Shown: positions 55,637 to 64,000 of the stretch, in pieces
How positions within the stretch are numbered: the first letter of the stretch is position 1
How the letters are laid out: each line of letters starts with the position of its first letter
Assembly (NCBI RefSeq): GCF_036924535.1
Contig: NZ_JAZHRT010000001.1
Coordinates: 7,626,001 to 7,690,000, forward strand
Source of the DNA: Bradyrhizobium sp. AZCC 2262
GTDB lineage: Bacteria > Pseudomonadota > Alphaproteobacteria > Rhizobiales > Xanthobacteraceae
Direction: 5' to 3'
Length of the DNA: 64,000 bases
Position numbers and translations under genes: made by a program
Notes under the pieces: generated by a model
What the model was told of the DNA's origin: nothing
The model's input: only the letters and a program-made list of their open reading frames with translations
Databases searched by the model: none

Positions 55637-58219
55637 CTAAAAAGCGCCGTCCGTCATATCAGCGTCTCTTATTTGACCCGTTTCCGGATTCCAAAATGCA
55701 TAATGCCAATCCTGCCCGATAGCTTGTATTTGATCGTGAGGGATCCAAGCAGCTCCCCTGTTGCCGCTGTCGTATCGGTACATAAGCATGGTCGATTCGC
55801 CCATCGGCATAAGCTTCGGCTCTATCAAAACGCGGTCGACCAAAACACCTTGATGCAACAGTGCTACTTCGCTTCCAGGCGCGTAAATGAGATATTCTCC
55901 CTCTCCAGCCGCTGGCGCGCCGGTGATCGCAGCCACGCCCGGCGAAAGCGTCTGGAACCAATCTCGTACTTTTGAGACAGTATCTGCATCGATAAAGGCA
56001 TTGGAGCCTGCGAGCTGAGCACCTCTCTCCAGCATGGCAACATAGTCCGGAAATTCGGCAAAAAGCGGCTCGGTTAATCGAAGGCCGCCATAAATGCTGT
56101 CGTAAATTACGATCGTGTCCGTTGCTCGCTTTGGCGCACCCTCAACATAGAAGGCAATATTGGTGTGAGCACAATCAATGTCATTTGGAGAGATGCTCTT
56201 TTCTCTAAGTAGCAGTTGCTTCAAGCCTTCGGCGATACTTGACCTGACGTTAGCTTGGGGCCCAGTTCCCGCGAACCACGGCTCCGTAACTCGGATTAAG
56301 ACACCTGTTGACCGAAATTCGCGCTGCTTTCGGGTCATCCTCGGATCCTGGCCTCGCAAATCGCGGTATAGAAAGCTTTTTCCACCGATCGAAAAGCCTT
56401 CAACAGATTCGTTGACCTGGACATTAATCTCGGCGATTGCGCCTAACGTTCCCGTGAGCAGCCGACCGGCCACGATCTCCTCGGCATTCAGGCTCACATT
56501 GACTGTTTTCTTCAAGATTGGCCGGGTCGGCGCCATACTGCGTGCTGACTCAATCCTGATAGTCCGGTCGAACGATGACGAGCGCCATTCCACGACCTTT
56601 GTCGGACGACGAAGGTGTAGGTAAAGAGCACCGGGATAGGTTTCTCTTATCGCTTGATTCAAAGCGATGTCACCGATCGATTCGCTGAAATCCTTACTAC
56701 CCTCCCTAATCTTGTAGCTCGCCTCTCCCACTTGCCGCAGCGGATAATTATAGTGCGGAGAGTCAGCTCCGAGCTGAGCGACATAGTCGTACTCTCGCGG
56801 CCGGCGCGCTCCCGGCCGAGCTGCCTCGTATACTTTCTCGAAACTTTCTGGCCAAGATACGCCGGGTGGCAATCCTTTGGTGTCATTCCCTAGTGATTCC
56901 GACTCGTCGACTAGGCAACGAGCATGCGCGAACTGAATAAATCGATTATTGAGATAGAGATGCGACGGCTCGACAGATCCGTCATAGTACTCTTGGAACG
57001 TCGTACCATAACGCGCAAAGGCAAGACGCGGCGCTATAACCGCGAAGCAACCATGAGCCGTACGCCCCACGCGCCCAAGCCGCTGACGAAACGACTTCTT
57101 CGACTGCGGAACTCCCAGATTCAGCCCAAGCCTGAAATGGGCGATATCAATCCCCAACTCGAGTGCGGATGTTGAGATCACCCCTCGCAACGCCCCTGTT
57201 CTCAGCGCTTTCTCGATCTTGGTCCTATCTTCAAGTTCGTAGCCGCTGCGATAAGGCAGGACATCATCTTGGTCGATCGATCTGGCAACTCGCTCGACCC
57301 CCTGTCGAGAATTGTGGAACGCAATAAAAGAGCCCTGCGATCCGGCACCGTCGATCACCCTCGAGATAATATCCGACAGGAAAGCCTCGGCCGGCGCAGC
57401 CGTATCAGGTCCATCAATGTGATATAGGGTTCGCCCGAATGTTGGCGCTCCATCGTCGTCTTCGCCAATACCAACGAAGGGCCATCCAGTCAGCTTGTGG
57501 AGGTGTTCGCATGGATCCGCAATTGTAGCTGTCGCTGCAATAATCTGCAGGTGATTGTTTACGCCCGTTTCCTTTGAAGCACGTCTTCGCGCGGCGAGGA
57601 ACCGCCGGAGGAGATAAGCGACATTGCTACCGAAGACTGATTCATAGACGTGAGCCTCGTCCAGCACGACAAATTTTGTCGAACATAACAGGCTTCTAAT
57701 GGAAGGATTCGATACCTGTCGCATAAGCCACGCTTGAAGGACATCGGGTGTTGCGACAAGCAACCGCGCTGACTTTACCGCTTCCATCCGATCGTCAGGC
57801 AGGACCTGACCATGCAGTTCCGCTACTGACTCTTCTGGTATTCCAATTTCAGTCGCCAGCTTCTTCCATCTAGCAAGCTGATCGGAAAGGAGTGCCTTCA
57901 AGGGATAAAGCACGATCGCTTTACCATCACCCTCTGTCAGCTCTTTTGCAATCGCGGCCTGGAATATCAGCGATTTTCCTGAGGCTGTCCCCGTTGACAC
58001 CACGACATTTAAGCCTTCATCGATCGATTTAAGAGCGAGGCTTTGGTGACGCCACAGGGATCCACCCTTTCCGACGTGCTTTTCAAGCCATTGTCCGATT
58101 AGGCCTTCGGAAAACTCCGCGGGAATCGGGAGGAGTCTTTCGGGACGCGGCGCAATATCCACGCTCTCCACAACGCTCACCAGTCCGGAGGCGATCACTT
58201 CCTCAAATCGAGTTTTCAT
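55637..58219 (-). CDS. MrfA-like DEAH-box helicase with DUF1998-type C-terminus
   Basis: 860 residues. Walker A STGTASGKS (about 75-83), DEAH box VLDEAHVYES (about 187-196), motif III ATATIADP (about 226) and motif VI QRLGRVGRT (about 385) are intact. The C-terminal part (VIYDSIYGGLRLTEPLF, about 700-716) follows the MrfA/DUF1998 pattern, but I do not see the four-cysteine zinc cluster of MrfA or Druantia proteins. The gene start overlaps the stop of the STAS-GHKL gene by 4 bases. DUF1998-type helicases recur in DISARM and Druantia defence systems; this pair fits neither. Confidence 0.82.
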   Translation of the reverse strand: MKTRFEEVIASGLVSVVESVDIAPRPERLLPIPAEFSEGLIGQWLEKHVGKGGSLWRHQSLALKSIDEGLNVVVSTGTASGKSLIFQAAIAKELTEGDGKAIVLYPLKALLSDQLARWKKLATEIGIPEESVAELHGQVLPDDRMEAVKSARLLVATPDVLQAWLMRQVSNPSIRSLLCSTKFVVLDEAHVYESVFGSNVAYLLRRFLAARRRASKETGVNNHLQIIAATATIADPCEHLHKLTGWPFVGIGEDDDGAPTFGRTLYHIDGPDTAAPAEAFLSDIISRVIDGAGSQGSFIAFHNSRQGVERVARSIDQDDVLPYRSGYELEDRTKIEKALRTGALRGVISTSALELGIDIAHFRLGLNLGVPQSKKSFRQRLGRVGRTAHGCFAVIAPRLAFARYGTTFQEYYDGSVEPSHLYLNNRFIQFAHARCLVDESESLGNDTKGLPPGVSWPESFEKVYEAARPGARRPREYDYVAQLGADSPHYNYPLRQVGEASYKIREGSKDFSESIGDIALNQAIRETYPGALYLHLRRPTKVVEWRSSSFDRTIRIESARSMAPTRPILKKTVNVSLNAEEIVAGRLLTGTLGAIAEINVQVNESVEGFSIGGKSFLYRDLRGQDPRMTRKQREFRSTGVLIRVTEPWFAGTGPQANVRSSIAEGLKQLLLREKSISPNDIDCAHTNIAFYVEGAPKRATDTIVIYDSIYGGLRLTEPLFAEFPDYVAMLERGAQLAGSNAFIDADTVSKVRDWFQTLSPGVAAITGAPAAGEGEYLIYAPGSEVALLHQGVLVDRVLIEPKLMPMGESTMLMYRYDSGNRGAAWIPHDQIQAIGQDWHYAFWNPETGQIRDADMTDGAF

Positions 58220-59283
58220 GAAAGGGGATCCGCTTTTGCTGCCGGCTTTAAGACCTGCGAAGCAAGCGAGGGACCAAACTTGTTGGCGCCTCCGACGAGC
58301 TTAGCAAGCCGCGCGCCCTCGTCTCGGAATTCCGAGAGCCGCTTTGGAAGGCTTGCGACTGCGCCCGCATCGATTCTCAAGACCACTGTAGTTCCGCGGG
58401 CATTGCATTGCACTGTGACCGTTTCGCCATCAGCAATCCTCATTCCGGCCGTCCCGCTAAGCAGCGTAAACTCGCCCCCGAGGGAGCAAAGTCTTTGGGT
58501 CATAAACAGACCGTATCCACTATTAGCCCAGACGTCGGCCGTTTTACGATTGCGCCAAGCTTTAGAGGAGATACCAGGAAGCAGCGACAGCTTGAGTGCA
58601 TCCGAATCAACTTCGATTTGGAGCTTCGGATTTTCTCGCAACGACTCCAATATTCCGCAGCCAATATCTGAAACCGCCAGCTCTGCACAATTCCTAGCGG
58701 GCCAATATTGAGCCGCTATCGTGTATGTTTCAGCACCACTATGCTCGACAACATTCCGAACAATCTCACGGATTGAATAGGTCAAGGTCTCGACCACTTC
58801 CCCATCGTTCGTTTGTGTCAGGACACGAGCGAGCTGTTGTGCAGCTTCCTCAATCAGCTCCCCAAGCTGCACGTACCTTTCGGCGGCATCTTTGCGCAAC
58901 TCGAGGACATTTACCTCAGTAATCGGCACATACGTATTGCTTCCTAAGGCCTCTGCTGGAGCTTGGCCGTAATCCACCCCAAAGTATTGGAAAAAGCCGA
59001 CATGTGCAGGATACCCTAAATGTCGGTAATTAATCGCCTGCCGCTTCGCATTTGGGCGGGCTGCCCTGAAGTTTCGCAGAGCGTCTCCGACCACCAGCAT
59101 CCATCCCGGCGTCACGAATGTGACTTTCGCGAAATCGAATCTGTAGGCGCTCGCTTCCTCAAGCGAACCGAGCACAGCGCCGAACTCAAGAGCCTTTAGA
59201 GGATCATCCCACCCCGGCACGCCAACTAGCACCCAAGCCCTCCTGCTTTCCGAAAGCGGAACAGAATGGCCACCGCTCGTCAA
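58216..59283 (-). CDS. STAS-like/GHKL ATPase fusion
   Basis: 355 residues from a TTG at 59283. The N-terminal ~110 residues look like a STAS-type domain (FDFAKVTFVTPGWMLVVGDAL). A helical segment follows, then a GHKL ATPase: N-box REIVRNVVEHSG (about 176-187), G1 box VSDIGCGI (about 206-213) and G2 NSGYGLFMTQRL (about 256-267). The histidine-kinase phosphotransfer domain is absent. GHKL ATPases without it include MORC, Hsp90 and anti-sigma factors; a nucleotide-gated switch controlling the overlapping helicase is my inference. Confidence 0.8.
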   Translation of the reverse strand: MTSGGHSVPLSESRRAWVLVGVPGWDDPLKALEFGAVLGSLEEASAYRFDFAKVTFVTPGWMLVVGDALRNFRAARPNAKRQAINYRHLGYPAHVGFFQYFGVDYGQAPAEALGSNTYVPITEVNVLELRKDAAERYVQLGELIEEAAQQLARVLTQTNDGEVVETLTYSIREIVRNVVEHSGAETYTIAAQYWPARNCAELAVSDIGCGILESLRENPKLQIEVDSDALKLSLLPGISSKAWRNRKTADVWANSGYGLFMTQRLCSLGGEFTLLSGTAGMRIADGETVTVQCNARGTTVVLRIDAGAVASLPKRLSEFRDEGARLAKLVGGANKFGPSLASQVLKPAAKADPLS

Positions 59284-60318
59284 TCATAAAAGGGTTAAAG
59301 TATTGCGCCGCAACCAAGAGGAGTGGACCTTCGGATGCCCGCGGACAGCCAGCCGAGCCGACAGTCCGCAGACTTGTTATGCAGGCGATAACGGCGTTCA
59401 ATCGGTTTTCGAACAGGGTTTGATCCCCCTGCGCCGTCTCGGCACGGCGCTGACTACGTGGCCGCGGCTGCCCACCCCTTATCTAATCTCGCGACCATTT
59501 TCGCGCGCAACCACTAGCCGGCTCTGCCGCAAACAGAAAATAAATGCTCCAAATTGCCGGCTATCGCCGCAGCGATGTCGAGCCAGCTAACTTTTCATTG
59601 AGCTAAGTGTCTGAACCAATGGCCACTTTTCCTCAGCTCCAGCAGCGTTCGTATTTCATTCGAATGGCGCTCGCTGAAAATGCGAGGCGGCAGAAAAAAA
59701 ATCCCGGAATGAGAGTAGGGCCGGTCCTCAGGCTAGGCAGCTCGGAGGATTTGACCCACCCCCACCCCCTAGCATCAAGCGCTCCGCGCCTGGCCAAAAG
59801 CTCTCTCTGTCAGTCGCCTGACCTGTGGCTTTTTGTATTTAATTCCAACTTTTTGCGTATGAATGATGGGGACCGGTCTAGACGTCAAAGGTCCTAGTGT
59901 TTTTGGCACCCCCACCCCTATCGATGAGTCTCTAACAACAACACTTCGTCTCGTCTTCCCTCGCTTACAACCATTATGATCTGATTCCTTCTTTGCTTGG
60001 TGGTGAAGGTCGGAGCGGAGGGCATAGGCGAGAAATCCCGAGGCTTGCGCGTCGAGACACTTCCCTACGCCCTCTGCGATCATGCTCGGCGGAGCCAGGC
60101 CGTCGCTGTCGGACCCCGCGCATACGATGGCGCCACGCAGGTCGCGTCTACTTGCGGCGATGTCCATCTCGCCGGCAGCCACCCTCACGCTTTAGGCCGG
60201 GCTCGCTTTGGCTGCATCCCACGGTGGGCAGATCATTGCGCGCCGCCGCCGTTAACCGACCAGCACGCACGAATGCTCGATAAGCACCCTGCTGCCCTAC
60301 AGATCCGCTCAGCGATGG
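59284..60318. other. 1035-base gap without a supported gene
   Basis: Several frames up to about 138 codons occur (for example 59775-60188 on the minus strand), but their products show no fold, family or start signal that I trust. The stretch lies upstream of the STAS-GHKL gene, so that operon's promoter should be at its left end. C-rich tracts (near 59757 and 59910) are visible. Confidence 0.45.
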
Positions 60319-61263
60319 TCAGGCTTCCGACCTTCGCGAAGTCGGGGCGGTATTTTGCTTAACTTTGGGTAATGATAATGTAGCCAGGAGCGCATCAACA
60401 ACCTCATGTTTTGCACTCTCAATTTTCGTCTTCAGCTCGAGCATCCGCGCGCTTGAGTGCGATATTGCGCCTTGGGCCTCTAAATCTTCCAACTCAGCCT
60501 CTAGCGCCCCAAGTTTGCCAAGCAGTTGATCATGCCGACGCAACGGTTTAGCCAGCCTCTTGATCCAGTTCAGGAGAGTTGAATTCTCTTCGATGTCGCC
60601 GGTCGCATACTCGTGGACTGCATTGACGAACCTGACGAATGCCCCATTCTCGCTCGCGGTTGCCTGCCCAGGCCTGCTGTTTTCAAAAACAATCCAACAG
60701 CCGTGAACTAAGTAAGCGGCCGAAGGACCAAGCATCTGCTTCGCGACATTCGTGTTGCCGCCTTTATCGACGACCGCTTCGGCTTCATATCCGGGAAACC
60801 GACGGAGGCGCATAGAAACATAGTGCTCCAAGGCCAGCAATGTTTCCACGAAGCGCCCGTCCGATGCAGGCTCCTGCTCGGATTCCGGCCTCGGCAACAT
60901 GCTTGCTGCAGCGGCTTCGTAGGCATTGACGATGGGACCAATCTGATCAAGCTCGTCCAGAACCCCAAGATATTCGCGGGAATGGTTGTCAAGACCAACG
61001 AGCGCTTCGGCCAAACTCCCTGCGGCTTCCGAAACTCGCCTGAGATTTTCAATCACAGTCTTCTTACGCGGGGCGCCTTCAATCAGTCGCTCGCGCGCAT
61101 TAAACTTGACTGCAGTTTCAACAATGAGATTTTCGACGCATCTTTTGCAAGGGCACAACTGCAGAAGATGCGGGAGATGTGCGGTCCTAAACGGACCGAC
61201 CTCCATCATTGCGCGCTCCAGCGCGTCGCGATCCCCTTTCGGATCGCTTCCTTGCTTACTCAT
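60319..61263 (-). CDS. Unknown helical protein with a CPCKRC motif
   Basis: 314 residues from ATG 61263, which has GGGAG seven bases ahead; an upstream start at 61302 is open. A short cysteine cluster CPCKRC lies near residue 37. The middle region is helical with an aromatic stretch (LLALEHYVSMRLRRFPGYEAE), and residues 250-300 form a coiled coil (LGKLGALEAELEDLEAQGA). No family recognised. It sits 1 kb upstream of the helicase/GHKL pair in the same direction; membership in that system is possible but not shown. Confidence 0.6.
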   Translation of the reverse strand: MSKQGSDPKGDRDALERAMMEVGPFRTAHLPHLLQLCPCKRCVENLIVETAVKFNARERLIEGAPRKKTVIENLRRVSEAAGSLAEALVGLDNHSREYLGVLDELDQIGPIVNAYEAAAASMLPRPESEQEPASDGRFVETLLALEHYVSMRLRRFPGYEAEAVVDKGGNTNVAKQMLGPSAAYLVHGCWIVFENSRPGQATASENGAFVRFVNAVHEYATGDIEENSTLLNWIKRLAKPLRRHDQLLGKLGALEAELEDLEAQGAISHSSARMLELKTKIESAKHEVVDALLATLSLPKVKQNTAPTSRRSEA

Positions 61264-61556
61264 GTGCGGCTCCCGATAAGAAAGAAGGAAACGAACCCGC
61301 ATCGTGAGGTTCAGGTACGTTGCGTGACAGCCTCAGAGGGGTTGCCTCACGGTCCACTAATGTTTGCCATCTCTTCCTTCGATTCGCACCAATCCACCGC
61401 CGCGCTTGGGGAAATCTCGGCCATTTTGGCCGTCGGCCTCCAGCGTCTTTTGCAACGAAAGTCCAGTCAATTTTCTCCAGAGAAGTCGGAAACTCCGCTC
61501 GACTGCCGGGCGGTGTCGAGCGGTCATATCCATCCCAAGGATCAGGGTATTGCTCC

Positions 61557-62003
61557 GTGAAAGAGACCGTTTTGTCACAGTTGACCGCCCTTAAAGGCGC
61601 CTCGGCGGAGGCGCTAAAGTTGCGCTGGCGCGAGCTTTTCGATACTGAGCCGCCAGCTTTTAATCGGCGTTTTCTGGAAGCCCGGTTGTCTTTCCGAATC
61701 CAGGAACTGGCCTACGGCGGCCTGAGCCGCGAAACACGCGAGCGGCTGCGGGCGATGGCGAAGCAGTACGCAACCAGGGATGCCGCCGAACGCAAAGCGC
61801 GCCCCACCCAGCGCCCGGTCGCCGGCACGCGGCTGATCCGGGAATGGCAGGGGGTCGAGCACTGCGTAACCGTGCGCAAGGACGACTTCGAATATTTGGG
61901 TCGCCCCTACAAGTCGCTTTCGTCAGTGGCCCGCGAGATCACCGGCACCAAATGGAACGGCTGGGTGTTTTTCGGGCTTAAGAGCCAGTCGGGACGGGTA
62001 TGA
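61557..62003 (+). CDS. DUF2924-domain protein
   Basis: 148 residues from a GTG at 61557. The body has the DUF2924 landmarks PPAFNRRFLEARLSFRIQELAYGGLS (about 32-57 in two runs), RLIREWQGVEHCVTV (about 92-106) and YKSLSSVAREITGTKWNGWVFFGL (about 118-142 in two runs). DUF2924 proteins are regularly encoded just ahead of a serine recombinase in Rhizobiales elements, as here with a 4-base overlap. It is probably an accessory DNA-binding factor for recombination. Confidence 0.85.
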   Translation: MKETVLSQLTALKGASAEALKLRWRELFDTEPPAFNRRFLEARLSFRIQELAYGGLSRETRERLRAMAKQYATRDAAERKARPTQRPVAGTRLIREWQGVEHCVTVRKDDFEYLGRPYKSLSSVAREITGTKWNGWVFFGLKSQSGRV

Positions 62004-63394
62004 GTATCGCCCACCAGCGCACCAGCCGCAGGCGAGGTTCGGAGAGCCGTGGCGAGGCTTTTGGCAGTGTTTCCGCCCTTAACGAACCGCCAACCCGCAA
62101 ACTGCGCTGCGCGGTTTATACCCGCAAGTCGAGCGAGGAAGGCCTCGACATGGATTTCAACTCGCTGGACGCCCAGAGGGAAGCCAGCGAGTCCTACGTC
62201 GCCTCCCAGAAGGCCGAGGGCTGGGTACATGTCCCCGACCGCTACGATGACGGCGGCTGCTCCGGCGGCACCCTAGAGCGCCCTGCCCTGCAGCGGCTCC
62301 TGGCGGACGTTAAGGCGGGTAAGGTCGACGTCATCGTCGTCTACAAGATCGACCGTCTGTCCCGATCCATGCTCGATTTCATGAACCTGCTTGAGTTGTT
62401 CGAGCAATATGGCGTCACCTTTGTATCGGTGACGCAGTCCTTCAACACCAAGGACGCCATGGGACGCATGACGGTGAGCATCCTCATGGTGTTCGCCCAG
62501 TTCGAACGCGAGGTTATCGGCGAACGCATTCGGGACAAGGTGGCCGCCTCCCGCAAGAAGGGCAAATGGATGGGCGGCTGGACACCGTTGGGTTATGAGG
62601 TCCGAGACCGTAAGCTCATTGTCCACGAAGCCGATGCCGCCCGGGTCAGAACTATATTCAAACGCTTCGTCCAGCTTAAGTCAGCAACCCTATTAGCGCG
62701 CGAAATGGTCGCTGCCGGCGAGCGCAACCGGTACGGCCATCTGCTTGACAAGGGGGTGCTGTACAAGCTCCTCAATAACCGAGTCTACATTGGCGACGCA
62801 GTGCACAAGGGTACGGCCTATCCCGGCGAGCATGAGCCGATCATCGATCGCCCGCTCTGGGACCAAGTTCATGCCCTCCTGAAAGAAAGTCCGCGAAAGC
62901 GAGCGGGCAACACCCGGGCGCAGACCCCGGCAATCCTGAAGGGCCTTCTATTCGGTCCCGATGGCGCTGCCATGTCGCCAACCCACACGCGTAAGGCCGG
63001 ACGGCTCTACAGGTACTATGTGAGCCAGACCGCGATGAAGCAGGGTAAAACTGACTGCCCAGTTCGCCAAGTCCCGGCGGCAGAGATCGAGCGTGTCGTC
63101 CTCGATCAAGTTCGAATGCTGATCCAGACACCGGAGGTCATTATTCAGACCTGGCGCGCTGCACGAAAACAATTTCCTCAGATGCATGAGAGCGAGGTTC
63201 GGTCGGCCCTCGTCGAATTCCACGAACTCTGGAATGACCTCTTCCCCGCCGAGCAATCCCGCATTGTTGAGCTTCTTGTTCAAAGGGTTGATCTGCAGCC
63301 TGACGCAATCGACATCGCGCTCAAGATTGAGGGAATGACCTCGCTCTGCTCCGAGCTTCGAACTTCCGCCAACGTCCCGCAGGCTGCCGAATGA
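62000..63394 (+). CDS. Large serine recombinase
   Basis: 464 residues. The resolvase domain has the catalytic Ser in YTRKSSEEG (about 43) and the IDRLSRS Arg cluster (about 120). The recombinase domain follows (KKGKWMGGWTPLGYEV, then LYKLLNNRVYIGDAVHKG), then a zinc-ribbon-like region that keeps only one obvious Cys. It is coupled by 4-base overlaps to DUF2924 upstream and the HTH-type gene downstream. It differs clearly from the recombinase at 30.9 kb, so two separate integration modules are present. Confidence 0.9.
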   Translation: MSIAHQRTSRRRGSESRGEAFGSVSALNEPPTRKLRCAVYTRKSSEEGLDMDFNSLDAQREASESYVASQKAEGWVHVPDRYDDGGCSGGTLERPALQRLLADVKAGKVDVIVVYKIDRLSRSMLDFMNLLELFEQYGVTFVSVTQSFNTKDAMGRMTVSILMVFAQFEREVIGERIRDKVAASRKKGKWMGGWTPLGYEVRDRKLIVHEADAARVRTIFKRFVQLKSATLLAREMVAAGERNRYGHLLDKGVLYKLLNNRVYIGDAVHKGTAYPGEHEPIIDRPLWDQVHALLKESPRKRAGNTRAQTPAILKGLLFGPDGAAMSPTHTRKAGRLYRYYVSQTAMKQGKTDCPVRQVPAAEIERVVLDQVRMLIQTPEVIIQTWRAARKQFPQMHESEVRSALVEFHELWNDLFPAEQSRIVELLVQRVDLQPDAIDIALKIEGMTSLCSELRTSANVPQAAE

Positions 63395-63828
63395 GTAACG
63401 ACGTTTCGTTCATCGCCGGTCCGTTTAACAAACCGAAGCTTAGTGCCGATGGGCGCACTTTGGTCGTGCGGATTCCCTTCACTTTGCGCCGCCAGGGCGG
63501 TCGCAAGCAGGTCGTCACGCCAGCAAACGCAGCGCCCTGGATACCACCCTCCCCTCGCGTGGACGCCACCTTGATTAAGGCGGTCGTCCGCGGACATCGC
63601 TGGCTCGAGATGCTAGAATCCCGGCGTTATGCTACCATTCGCGATCTTGCTAAGGCCGAGAAGATCAACGAGTCATACCTTGGGCGCGTACTCCGACTTA
63701 CCCTTCTCTCGCCTGACATAATTGAAACGATACTGTCGGGACATCCGGCAAGTGCTCTCGAACTGCCGGTCTTTTTCAAGCCTTTCCCACTCGACTGGGA
63801 AAAGCAGAAACAAAACTTCCTGCGCTGA
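63391..63828 (+). CDS. Recombinase-cassette protein with a possible HTH
   Basis: 145 residues overlapping the recombinase stop by 4 bases. Residues 75-110 (YATIRDLAKAEKINESYLGRVLRLTLLSPDIIE in two parts) look like a helix-turn-helix. The N-terminal half has a conserved-looking FTLRRQGGRKQVVTP. It regularly follows DUF2924 and recombinase genes in rhizobial elements and may act as a directionality or target factor; function is inferred. Confidence 0.7.
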   Translation: MSNDVSFIAGPFNKPKLSADGRTLVVRIPFTLRRQGGRKQVVTPANAAPWIPPSPRVDATLIKAVVRGHRWLEMLESRRYATIRDLAKAEKINESYLGRVLRLTLLSPDIIETILSGHPASALELPVFFKPFPLDWEKQKQNFLR

Positions 63829-63892
63829 CCAGCAACCCCGAAGCTGGCCGGCAACATTAGCGAAAATTTCCAAGCAAGGGCTGGCGTGTTGC

Positions 63893-63937
63893 AACAAAGT
63901 TGAGATGTCCCTAGCCCTGCAAAGTTGAAATGTCACT
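63893..63937. repeat. Tandem sites resembling an IS21-type end
   Basis: CAAAGTTGAGATGTCC (from 63895) and CAAAGTTGAAATGTCA (from 63920) are near-identical direct repeats 25 bases apart. Multiple terminal repeats are typical of IS21-family ends. No transposase is in view because the window ends at 64000. Confidence 0.35.
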
Positions 63938-64000
63938 CGGCTGCCTCGCTGGGAGCGTGAGCCGGCGCCGCGGAGACCACCATATCGGAGCGGCGCCGGC

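Noticed and set aside
55637..59283. Druantia system
   Set aside because: The helicase is much smaller than DruE and the partner is a STAS-GHKL protein, not a Druantia component.
59775..60188. 138-codon minus-strand frame in the 1-kb gap
   Set aside because: Low-complexity basic tail, no fold or start support; left as noncoding.

Overview
The window looks like chromosomal DNA of a Bradyrhizobium-type alphaproteobacterium. The evidence is high GC, several Bug/TctC solute-binding proteins, an ACC deaminase with its divergent Lrp-type regulator (acdS/acdR), a Mo-hydroxylase with a triheme cytochrome c, and recombinase cassettes of a rhizobial kind. No 16S gene or complete tRNA is present, so the genus is an inference.

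Positions 1-28570 are ordinary chromosome. In order: the 3' part of an acyl-CoA synthetase, a secreted trypsin-like protease, a HAD phosphatase, a MoxR/CoxE-like pair facing a cytochrome c/iron-sulfur/molybdopterin operon, recQ, acdS/acdR, small unknown genes, an HtrA-like protease, a DUF2029 membrane protein, two Bug binding proteins, a FecR-TPR pair divergent from a VCBS-repeat surface protein, dgoK-dgoA, a double-hotdog thioesterase and a nitroreductase. An IS5-family element sits exactly on the nitroreductase stop codon.

From about 30.1 kb to the right end the DNA is an accessory island with visibly lower GC. It opens with a serine recombinase and two overlapping ParB-like genes and closes with a DUF2924/serine recombinase/HTH-type cassette. 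Between them lies a dense set of genes typical of anti-phage defence: a five-gene minus-strand cluster (TM0106-like RecB nuclease/helicase, unknown protein, PLD nuclease, SNF2 helicase, PD-(D/E)XK nuclease); a MrcB-N/HNH modification-dependent type nuclease; a Septu-like ATPase/HNH pair; a pentapeptide-repeat protein with a TIR-like C-terminus; and an MrfA-like helicase overlapping a STAS-GHKL ATPase. A broken SRA-like gene, a CarD-family regulator and an HpcH/HpaI aldolase are interspersed.

The strongest candidates for undescribed systems are the five-gene cluster (35123-46752) and the helicase/STAS-GHKL pair (55637-59283). Four genes (near 16470, 19961, 34921 and 47338) are each broken by one extra base in a short homopolymer. 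This may reflect real decay or consensus error in the assembly, and it should be checked before those genes are called dead.
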